NCBI GenBank assembly: GCA_963752225.1 | Contig: CAVVXS010000009.1 | Span: 744,001 to 808,000, forward strand | DNA: 64,000 nt | Source of the DNA: JBBROS01 sp963752225 | Lineage (GTDB): Bacteria; Pseudomonadota; Alphaproteobacteria; Acetobacterales; Acetobacteraceae | Direction: 5' to 3' | Shown here: positions 56,984 through 64,000 of the stretch, piece after piece | Layout of the letters: each line of letters begins with the position of its first letter | How positions within the stretch are numbered: position 1 is the first letter of the stretch | Notes under the pieces: generated by a model | What the model was told of the DNA's origin: nothing | The model's input: the letters and a program-made list of their open reading frames with translations, nothing else | Database searches by the model: none | Position numbers and translations under genes: made by a program

Positions 56984-57139
56984 GGCGACCCTCCTTAATT
57001 GCGAACGGTTCTCAATCGCATCTCTGCGGACGAGTCGCAAGGGTGGTTCGTTTGCCGCCGCTGTTGCAGCTTTGCATCTCTCGCGCGGTTGATCGCAGCG
57101 TCCTGCCGAATCCTCTTGAAAGCCGAGCGCAAAAGCTTA

Positions 57140-57230
57140 GTTTGTGCAGTGCAGCATGATGGTTCGCCGTTATGCTGCAGGACGTTTCCTCCCTAAACTT
57201 GGCGGTGTCTTCGGGCACCGCCATTTTTTT
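57140..57230 (+). ncRNA. candidate small RNA ending in a Rho-independent terminator
   Basis: The intergenic region holds a strong terminator: GGCGGTG / CACCGCC (57201-57222) with a TCTTCGGG loop, followed by seven Ts at 57224-57230. It lies 81 bases ahead of the amidohydrolase start and is not the end of any plus-strand gene. Upstream are a possible promoter (TTGAAA at 57116, TTAGTT at 57137) and the sequence CGTTTCCTCCCT, which carries an anti-Shine-Dalgarno CCTCC. Together they suggest a short RNA of about 80 bases, or a leader/attenuator of the amidohydrolase gene. The 5' end is a guess. Confidence 0.4.
57201..57230 (+). terminator. Rho-independent terminator
   Basis: Seven-bp GC stem with eight-base loop containing TTCGG and a seven-base T-run directly behind it. 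Confidence 0.75.
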
Positions 57231-57311
57231 GCCCGGCGAGCTGCGGCGTAGGACAGGCGTGTCTGCTCGGCGGCAACGATCGGCGGCAGAGAACGCAACA
57301 GGGAGCCGGCG

Positions 57312-58538
57312 ATGCTCGACACCGTCATCCGCAATGCCCGCCTCGAAGGCCGGCCGGACCTGGTTGAGCTCGGCGTCGCCGCCGGGCGGATCGTAGCGAT
57401 CGGATCCGGCCTGCCCGGAGCGGCGAATACGATCGACGCCGGCGGGGGCCTGCTGGTACCGGGCCTGGTCGAAACGCACATCCACCTCGACAAGACCTGC
57501 ATCCTCGACCGTTGCCGCATCGAGCGGGGCACGGTGGCTGAAGCCGTGCGCGAAACCGCCGCGGCCAAGCGGGGCTTCACCGTGGACGACGTCGTCGCGC
57601 GCGGCCGGCGCACGCTCGAACGCTGCATCGGCTGGGGCACGATGCATATGCGCACCCATGTCGAGGTCGACCCCGGCATCGGCATGACCGGGTTCGACGG
57701 CGTGCAGCAGTTGGCCCGCGACTACGCCTGGGCGCTCGATCTCGAACTATGCGTGTTCCCGCAGGAGGGTCTGCTCAACAATCCCGGGACCGAGGCGCTG
57801 CTGATCGAGGGCTTACAGCGCGGCGCCCGGGTGATCGGCGCCGTGCCCTACATCGACAGCGACCCGCGCGGGCAGATCGATCGCATCTTCGCCCTCGCCC
57901 GCGAGTTCGACGTCGACATCGACATGCACCTCGACCTCGCCGACACCACCGACGGCATGCAGACCGAGTACGTGTGCCGGAAAACGGAGGAGTATGGCTG
58001 GGGCGGCCGCGTCGCGATCGGGCACGTGACGCAGTTGAGCCTAGTGGACCGGCCGCGCTTCGACGCCGTCGCCGCCACCCTCGCCGGCGCCGGCGTCGCG
58101 GTGACGATCCTGCCGGCGACGGACCTGTACCTGATGGGCCGCAACCACGACGCCGCCGTGCCGCGCGGCGTGGTCAAGGCGGAGGGGCTGCGTGCGGCGG
58201 GCGTGTGCTGCTCGATCAGCACCAACAACGTCCTGAACCCGTTCACGCCCTATGGCGACGGCTCCCTGCTGCGGATGGCGAACCTGTATGCCAACGTGTG
58301 CCATGTCGCCCGCCCCGACGAGCTGGCAGGCTGCCTGCAGATGATCACGACCGAAAGCGCCCGGCTGATGCGCATGCCGTCCTACGGGATTGCGGTGGGC
58401 AACCCGGCCGACCTCGTGCTGCTCGACGCCGCTGCCGCGGCGGACGCGGTCGGCGGCCTGGCACAGCCGCTATGGGGCCTGAAGGCCGGGCGGCGGACGT
58501 TCACCCGGCCGCGCCCGGCGCTGCACCCGCCCGACTGA
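57312..58538 (+). CDS. amidohydrolase, cytosine-deaminase-like
   Basis: 408 residues. VETHIHLDKT supplies the HxH metal motif of the amidohydrolase barrel, MRTHVEVDP and DMHLDLADTTDGM the next metal-binding region, and AIGHVTQLS another His; STNNVLNPF matches the Asp/Asn segment of the CodA-like (cytosine deaminase/isoguanine deaminase) group. It would hydrolyse a C-N bond of a ring or an amide; the real substrate is unknown. The candidate small RNA/attenuator lies right in front of it, so its expression may be controlled by early termination. Confidence 0.82.
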   Translation: MLDTVIRNARLEGRPDLVELGVAAGRIVAIGSGLPGAANTIDAGGGLLVPGLVETHIHLDKTCILDRCRIERGTVAEAVRETAAAKRGFTVDDVVARGRRTLERCIGWGTMHMRTHVEVDPGIGMTGFDGVQQLARDYAWALDLELCVFPQEGLLNNPGTEALLIEGLQRGARVIGAVPYIDSDPRGQIDRIFALAREFDVDIDMHLDLADTTDGMQTEYVCRKTEEYGWGGRVAIGHVTQLSLVDRPRFDAVAATLAGAGVAVTILPATDLYLMGRNHDAAVPRGVVKAEGLRAAGVCCSISTNNVLNPFTPYGDGSLLRMANLYANVCHVARPDELAGCLQMITTESARLMRMPSYGIAVGNPADLVLLDAAAAADAVGGLAQPLWGLKAGRRTFTRPRPALHPPD

Positions 58539-58687
58539 ACGGCCCTCCGGCGCGGGCCGGACCGGGACGCCGGAGCGTGGCTGGTTGGTTGAGGTGCGCT
58601 CGCCGCCACAGGCGCTGGCCTGCCCACCCACCGTCGCAAGCACGGCGAGTCGATTGAGCATCGAGGCCGCTCCCTGGCAGTCGGTTC

Positions 58688-59569
58688 CTACACGGTGATG
58701 CTGCCGCGCGACACGGCGACGGCGCTCCCGCCGATGGAGGCGCGGATGCCATCGGCGGCGCGGTGAGCCGTAGCGAACAGCAGGCTCGGTCGGCCCATCT
58801 CGACCCCTTGCTCGATCGTGATCGACAGCGCGTCGTCGCCCGAACGCGACAGCAGCAGGGCGGCCAAGGCGACGTTCGCGCTCCCGGTCGCCGGGTCTTC
58901 GGGAATGCCTGAAAGAGGCGAGAACATGCGCGTGCGGCGCCCGGCGCCGGACACCGCATGGAGGTGCAGCGGAAAGCCGATCGGCGGGACTGGAAATCGC
59001 GCCGCGGCTGCCCGCATCGCAGCGGCATCGCCGGCAGCCCGGGCCAGGGCGGCCGGTGTGACCTCGGCGATCACGAACGGCGTGCCGACCCCGGCGACCA
59101 CCGGCTGATGGATGGACGTCAGCACGTCGCTTTCGTCCACGCCGGCACATTCGGCAATGATCGCGGCCGGGATCGTTTCACCCAGGCTCAACGGTTGCGG
59201 CGCCTCCAACCTTGCCATTGGGGCGGCGCCGGACCAGTCGAAGCTGATCCGGACCAGGCCCGCCGCTTCTTCGAATATCATCGAGTCCGGCTGGCCGCCG
59301 GTTCGGGCGGCGAGGACGAGCGCCGTGCCGACATTCGGGTGCCCGGCGAACGGCAACTCGACGAGGGGCGTGAAGATCCGCACCTGTGCGGTGTGCGCCC
59401 CGTCGGCCGGCGGGAGGACGAAGGTCGTTTCGCTCAGGTTTAACTCGCGCGCCACCTGCTGCATCGCGCCGTCGCTCAGTCCGCGCGCGTCCGTCAGCAC
59501 CGCGAGGGGGTTGCCGCCGAACCGGGTAGTGGTGAAGACGTCCACGGTTTCGAATGCATACTCGGCCAT
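58688..59569 (-). CDS. PhzF-family isomerase/epimerase
   Basis: 293 residues from ATG 59569. The two-domain PhzF fold is recognisable by FETVDVFTTTRFGGNPLAVL, the catalytic Glu in LNLSETTFVLPP, FTPLVELPFAGHPNVGTA, and FSPLSGIPEDPATGSANVALAALL. Members isomerise small metabolites such as the phenazine precursor, but most, as here, stand alone without phenazine genes and have unknown substrates. It is convergent with the amidohydrolase gene and 61 bases upstream of it is the YciE-type gene. Confidence 0.9.
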   Translation of the reverse strand: MAEYAFETVDVFTTTRFGGNPLAVLTDARGLSDGAMQQVARELNLSETTFVLPPADGAHTAQVRIFTPLVELPFAGHPNVGTALVLAARTGGQPDSMIFEEAAGLVRISFDWSGAAPMARLEAPQPLSLGETIPAAIIAECAGVDESDVLTSIHQPVVAGVGTPFVIAEVTPAALARAAGDAAAMRAAAARFPVPPIGFPLHLHAVSGAGRRTRMFSPLSGIPEDPATGSANVALAALLLSRSGDDALSITIEQGVEMGRPSLLFATAHRAADGIRASIGGSAVAVSRGSITV

Positions 59570-59630
59570 GGCCCGATCATGCCAGCAAGCGGGCCGGCAC
59601 GCCACGTGGGCGGCGCGCCGGCCCCGAGGA

Positions 59631-60146
59631 TTACAGGCCCGCCTTCTCCCCGGCCGCCGAGCGCTGCATGAAGCGCAGCGTGGTGTCGGCCAGGTGCGCG
59701 TCGATCCACTGCGCCATGTCCTCCTCCTCCCGCAGCGATTGGGTCAGCGCGGTCGCGGCGTTGGATTGTCCCGACGCGTCGGTCAGGGCGAGAAGCGACT
59801 TGTACGACGCGATCTCGAAGTGCTCGAAGGCGTAGTTGGCGAAGGTGTTCTTGAGGACCTCGTCCGGCGCCACCGTATGCGCCAGCGCGGCCATGTTGCC
59901 GACGAGGCCCATCCCGGCATCCTTGAGGCTGGAATGGCTGCTGCCCATCGCTTGCAGCAACTCCTCGATCCGCTGCGCCTGGATCTTGCTCTCGTCGATG
60001 TGCTGACGCATGCGCGCCTCCATCTCCGGATAGTTCTCCAACCGCTCCACCTGCCGCGACAGCAGCTGGACGGCTTGCGTCTCCACGGCGTGCTGGTTGC
60101 GCAGGCCCGTCATAAACAGGTCCATCGCCTTGTTGTTGCCGCTCAT
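59631..60146 (-). CDS. DUF892 ferritin-like stress protein (YciE/YciF type)
   Basis: 171 residues, all-helical, four-helix bundle. ETQAVQLLSRQVERLENYPEME and KIQAQRIEELLQAMG, then FEHFEIASYKSLLALTD and REEEDMAQWIDAH carry the Glu/His pairs expected of a di-metal site in the DUF892 family. These proteins are induced in general stress and are thought to be di-iron ferritin-like. Probably monocistronic. Confidence 0.88.
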   Translation of the reverse strand: MSGNNKAMDLFMTGLRNQHAVETQAVQLLSRQVERLENYPEMEARMRQHIDESKIQAQRIEELLQAMGSSHSSLKDAGMGLVGNMAALAHTVAPDEVLKNTFANYAFEHFEIASYKSLLALTDASGQSNAATALTQSLREEEDMAQWIDAHLADTTLRFMQRSAAGEKAGL

Positions 60147-60266
60147 TGCGTACTCCTTCCGATCGCGGCCCGGCCGAAAGGCCGGACCGATGGCGGCGGA
60201 ACACGAGCCTAGGGCGATGTTTCCTTCACAACGTCGTACACGGGGCCGGCGCCCGGCCGCCGGACC

Positions 60267-61082
60267 TCACCGGCGCGACAGGGCCGGCGCCGGCAAGGAT
60301 TGCTGCTGCACGCTGCCGCGGGGGGCGATCTGGACCGGGCCGGACGCCGAGGCGCCAACCGGGACCGGGGCTGGCATGGCCGGCGCCGCGGCGGCGTTCG
60401 AGGCGCCGAAGCGACCAAGCACCTCGCGCAGCGGGTCGGCAGCGGGGTTGCTGGCTTCCATGCCGATCACGATCTGCTGCGCTCCGACGAGGCGGCCGTA
60501 ATAGGCCTGGTCCCAATCCGACTTGCTGCTCATCAGCGTGCCGCCGAGCGAGATGCCGGCGAACAGCCCGCGTGCCCGGGTGAAGCCGACGATGTCGGCC
60601 CGCAGCGCCGCGGTGGTTGCGCCCTCGACGCCGCCGCCGAGGTCGACGAAGGTCGCGCTGGCGTCGGCGCCGAGCTTGAACTGGCTGTCCATCACCGCTT
60701 TGAGGCCGCGGTCGTTCATGATGAACAGCATCACCTGCGCATCCTGCACCCCCGCCTGAAAGCCGATCGAGCCGCCGCCGAGGCCATAGAACGCCGGCGA
60801 CGACCACGATCCGGCGCCGTCCCGGGCCGTCAGCACGCAGCTGCCGCCCTGGCCGCCGAGCAAGAACCCGGCGCGGAAGATCTGCGGGCAGATCATCACC
60901 GCCCGCGCTCGCCGCAGCACGCCCTGCGCGTCGGTGCCGTCGCGATTGTTCAGCATCTCCTGCGCCGCCAAGGTGGCGCGGTCGACCAGCATCTGCTGCT
61001 CGCCCTGGGCATGGGCCGCCCCGGGCAGCAGCAGCGAAAGCAGCATAAAGGCCGGCATCATGAACAAAGGATACAGGCGCAT
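60267..61082 (-). CDS. SYLF/Ysc84-domain lipid-binding protein
   Basis: 271 residues with an N-terminal signal peptide (MLLSLLLPGAAHAQG). The SYLF domain is shown by RARAVMICPQIFRAGFLLGGQGGSCVL, SSPAFYGLGGGSIGFQAGVQDAQVMLFI, FKLGADASATFVDLG, and RGLFAGISLGGTLM. SYLF proteins bind phosphoinositide-like lipids in eukaryotes; the periplasmic bacterial ones are poorly defined. The last about 50 residues are Pro/Ala-rich and disordered. Divergent from the acyltransferase gene to its right. Confidence 0.9.
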   Translation of the reverse strand: MRLYPLFMMPAFMLLSLLLPGAAHAQGEQQMLVDRATLAAQEMLNNRDGTDAQGVLRRARAVMICPQIFRAGFLLGGQGGSCVLTARDGAGSWSSPAFYGLGGGSIGFQAGVQDAQVMLFIMNDRGLKAVMDSQFKLGADASATFVDLGGGVEGATTAALRADIVGFTRARGLFAGISLGGTLMSSKSDWDQAYYGRLVGAQQIVIGMEASNPAADPLREVLGRFGASNAAAAPAMPAPVPVGASASGPVQIAPRGSVQQQSLPAPALSRR

Positions 61083-61215
61083 CGGAGTTCCCCGAATCGA
61101 TTCGGCGTATCATAGAACCTCCGCATGGCTTTACCAAGCGAAGCTGAGATTCGAACTCGAGCGCAATCAGGACCCCGCCCTTGTGGAACCGTGCCGACCG
61201 CCGGTATTGCGGGCC

Positions 61216-62355
61216 ATGGCTTCCCGACGCATCGCGACGCTCGACGGCCTGCGCGGCTGGGCGGCGCTGGCGGTGGTGTTCTACCACTCGCTGCTGGCGA
61301 CCGACCCGCGCATCGTGCCCGAGGTCATGCAGGCCGGCTTGGGGGAGCAGCAGGGCCTCGAGCGGGTGCTGCTGAAGCTGGCGCTCGCATGCTGCAGCGG
61401 CGAGGTCGCCGTGGCGGTCTTCTTCGTGCTGAGCGGCCTTGTGCTGCGCCGGGCGCTGGACCGGCTCGACCGCGACACGGGCGGCTCGGCGCCACGGGCG
61501 GCGTGGCGGTTCCTGCTCCGCCGGTTCCTGCGGATCTGGCCGGCCATGGCGGTGTGCCTGCTGGTGCAGTTCGAGTTGTTCCGGGCCGTGGACGCCGCCT
61601 GGCCGAACCACCTCGCGCCGCGGTCGAACGGCGACCTGCTTGCGAATCTCGTGCTCGCCCGCTACCCGATCAACGGGGCGACCTGGACCCTGCTGGTCGA
61701 GATGGCGGCCGTCCCCTTGCTGCTGCTGTGCTTCTACGGCACGCGGCGCTTGGGACGCTGGGTGGTCCCCGCGTTGGGGGCCTACGTTGTGGCGGCGATC
61801 AAGTTCAAAGCGCTCCTGGCGTTCTCGACGGAGCTGCGGACGGGGTTCCCGTTCCTGCTCGCCGGCGTGGCCGTGGCCGACGGCTTGTACGACAAGCTGC
61901 TACGGCCGGGGCGCCGCACGGTGGCCGGCGTGGCGGCGCTGGCCGTGCTGGGCGCCGGTTTGCTGTTCGCGCCGGCGAACCTGCTGCCGCTGCGATTGGC
62001 GGCGATGCTGGTCGCGGTCCCGGTCCTGGTGGCATTGGCCGGCACCGCCGGGCCCGGCGTGGTGGACCGGGTGCTGCGCGCGCCGCTGTCGCAGCTGCTG
62101 GGTGTGCTGAGCTTCAGTCTTTATCTCTGGAACGTGCCGGTGTTCGAGCTGCTGATCGCCCTGGTCGGCCCGGCGACGGCGTCGGCGCACCCGCTGGCGA
62201 CCGGGCTCGGGGTCGGGGCGATGGCGACGCTGCTGACGCTGCCGGTGGCCGCCCTGTCCGAGCGATGGATCGAACGGCCCGGCATCCGGCTCGGCCAGGT
62301 TCTGACCCGGCCCACCGTTTCCGCCGTTACTCGAGCCGCAACGACACGCTGCTGA
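61216..62355 (+). CDS. acyltransferase-3 (OafA-like) membrane protein
   Basis: 379 residues from ATG 61216. IATLDGLRGWAALAVVFYHSLL is the family's first motif with the catalytic His, FFVLSGLVLRRAL the second, and ATWTLLVEMAAVPLLLL the third; about ten membrane helices follow. It is a second member of the family in the window but is not closely similar to the first. The end overlaps the C-terminal end of the convergent membrane gene by about 29 bases. Confidence 0.85.
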   Translation: MASRRIATLDGLRGWAALAVVFYHSLLATDPRIVPEVMQAGLGEQQGLERVLLKLALACCSGEVAVAVFFVLSGLVLRRALDRLDRDTGGSAPRAAWRFLLRRFLRIWPAMAVCLLVQFELFRAVDAAWPNHLAPRSNGDLLANLVLARYPINGATWTLLVEMAAVPLLLLCFYGTRRLGRWVVPALGAYVVAAIKFKALLAFSTELRTGFPFLLAGVAVADGLYDKLLRPGRRTVAGVAALAVLGAGLLFAPANLLPLRLAAMLVAVPVLVALAGTAGPGVVDRVLRAPLSQLLGVLSFSLYLWNVPVFELLIALVGPATASAHPLATGLGVGAMATLLTLPVAALSERWIERPGIRLGQVLTRPTVSAVTRAATTRC

Positions 62356-64000
62356 GCTGGATCGCGGCGCGCTGCACCGGCGCCACTATGCCGCGCCGTG
62401 CCGGATCGACCGGACGCACCACGTCGAAGGCGACGCGCAGCATGCCGCTGGCGATGGTTGAGGCCGGGATCGCCACCGCGACCTCGGTGACCAGCCCGTC
62501 CGGCAGGCTGAACTGGCCGACCGGCAGCCGACCGGCGGTGACCCGGACCGTCCGCGGCTCGCCGGGCCGGAATGCCACGCCCGATGCGCGCAGCCGCAGC
62601 TCCAGCGGCCGCCCGGTCGGCACCCCGAGCAGGATGGTGCTGTGCGGCCCTTCGGACCAGGCGCCGCCGCCCAGGCCCGGACGCCAGCCGAAACCGAGCA
62701 GTTGCGCCAGTTCGCCGCGGCCGGCTTCGAACGGGAGCGCCACGGGGCTCGGCGCCGGGCCGTCCGGGACGACATCGCCGGGGATGTCCGCGACGTCCTT
62801 GCCGCACACCACCACGCTCGGCACGGCCACGTCGGCGGCCACGTTGCGTCGGCACACCGCACCGGGGCCCAGCAGCACCGGACGCAGCGACGCCTCGATC
62901 GGCGCGCCGATAAAGGCGCGTGCCTCGTGCGGCAGCAGCGGCAGCTCCAGCGCATCCGCGACGATGGTCTCGCAATTGAACCAGGACGGCGAGCGGCCGA
63001 GGCCGATATCGCCCAGCCGGGCGCCATGGCGCACCGCGTCCAGCAGCATGATCGGGCCGCCTAGCTTGGCCGTCAGCTCCGGGACGCAGCCCGGGTGCGG
63101 CGCCACGGTGAACAGCGTGGTCCCGCCCGGCACCGGCGGCATCGCAATGCCCGACCCGTTGGCCCAGCCGGCAAGGGCGCGGTTGCGCAGCGGCACGATG
63201 TCGGCCACCTGGAGCAGCGCCGCAGCCACCAGCAACGCGAGGGCGGTGCGCCGCGGCAGCCGGTCGGCCGCCGCAACGCCAGCCAGCATCAGCGCGTAGC
63301 CGACCGGCCAGAACGCCCGTCCGGACGAGCGGAACGAGCCGAAGATGTCTTCCCACGGCTTGGCGCCGAGATCGAGCAGCTTGACCGGACCGGCGTAAAC
63401 CCGGCTTCCGAGCGACAGCAGGAACAGCCCGGCCAGCACGATCACCAGCGCCGGCGCCGGGCGCGGCCAGCGGCGTCTCGTGGCGGCCGCAACCGCACCG
63501 GCGAGCAGCAGCAGCGCCGTCCCGGCGCCAAGCCAGTTGAACCCTTCGGTACTGGCCCCCGGTGCCATCCAGCACCGGCAGGTTGGCGCCGAACACCCCG
63601 GACAGCTGCGGCCAAAGCGGCGACGCCAGGTTCATCGAAAAGAACGCATAGCCCTTGTCGCCGCCGCCGAGCGGCCCGGCCAGCAGCGCCAGCACGCCCA
63701 CGGCGGCGCAGGCGGCGGACAGGAACAGCATCCCTTCCCGCTGCCACCCGGCCCGGCGCCGGATAGCCGCATTCAAGGGCACCGCCGCCAGCACCACCGC
63801 GCAGAGTTGGAACAGGTATGGATGGGTCAGCACCGACACGAGCAGCAGCAGGGCCGGCGCCGCCCATCCGCGCGGCCGCTCGATCCGCCGGAACGCCATG
63901 CCGAGCGCCAGCAGCAGCAGGAAGTGCGCGCACAGGTTGATGTGCATCATCCGGAACAGCATCGCCGGCCAGCACGCCGCCAGCACGCCGGCCGCGAGCG
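62327..64000 (-). CDS. large multi-pass membrane protein, frameshifted, 5' end outside window
   Basis: The visible part combines N-terminal membrane helices (HINLCAHFLLLLALGMAF, APALLLLVSVLTHPYLFQL) with a long C-terminal globular region after VKLLDLGAKPWEDIFGSFRSSGR, as in DUF6311-like envelope proteins; that family name is only a suggestion. The coding signal changes frame at about 63553: SPLWPQLSGVFGANLPVLDG leads to GTGGQY, and EGFNWLGAGTALLLLAG follows in another frame. Removing one C from the TACCGAA there restores one frame. The gene runs off the right edge of the window. Confidence 0.6.

Overview
The window is GC-rich DNA from an alphaproteobacterium. The gyrB, CPA2 antiporter, SYLF, YciE-type and PhzF genes at the right side look like ordinary chromosome, and the overall style (GC-rich third positions, many GTG starts, overlapping operons) would fit Rhodospirillales/Acetobacteraceae. 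The family assignment is an inference from style, not from a marker search.

Left part (1-10.3 kb): a compact cluster that looks biosynthetic. It encodes two different adenylate-forming ligases, a reductase, a GNAT-like protein, a group II PLP decarboxylase, a stand-alone acyl carrier protein, an O-acylhomoserine sulfhydrylase coupled by overlap to a MetA-like homoserine acyltransferase, and a glycosyltransferase. The product is unknown. A sulfur-containing or amine-containing acyl conjugate is a reasonable guess. From 10.4 to 13.8 kb come three minus-strand integral membrane proteins (an acyltransferase-3 enzyme, a GT-C-like protein and a small unknown).

Middle part (14.3-52 kb): a large accessory/defence island. 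It holds a secreted protein plus a 1554-residue repeat-rich type I secretion-like protein with an HExxH motif (14.4-19.7 kb); a type II CBASS operon (patatin effector, CD-NTase, Cap2, Cap3; 19.9-24.4 kb) whose CD-NTase carries a one-base frameshift; a Tn7/Tn5053-like transposition module (tniQ, tniB, tniA and a TnsA-like gene; 24.5-30.7 kb) in which the TnsA-like protein seems to lack its nuclease residues; small hypotheticals, an alpha/beta hydrolase and a DUF883-like protein (31.1-33.7 kb); a type I Zorya operon zorABCD (34.3-42.9 kb), with a threefold 372-bp tandem repeat in the zorA tail; a frameshifted two-repeat protein; a DUF4236/SH3 remnant; a TerY-P-like signalling triad (vWA, PP2C phosphatase, kinase; 45.6-49.5 kb); and an OLD-family ATPase/Toprim nuclease (49.6-51.1 kb).

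Two cross-cutting signals stand out. A 13-bp palindrome, GTCACCNGGTGAC, recurs only between 25.5 and 44.4 kb. Single-base frameshifts are concentrated in 39.5-49.5 kb: zorD, the two-repeat gene, the DUF4236 gene, the vWA gene and the kinase. One more is in the CBASS CD-NTase and one in the membrane protein at the right edge. Because the coding signal resumes cleanly after each shift, the lesions are either very recent or sequence errors.

Right part (52.2-64 kb): gyrB, a KefB-like CPA2 antiporter, a cupredoxin-like protein, a possible small RNA with terminator, an amidohydrolase, PhzF, a ferritin-like stress protein, a SYLF lipoprotein-like protein, another acyltransferase-3 enzyme, and a membrane protein running off the end.
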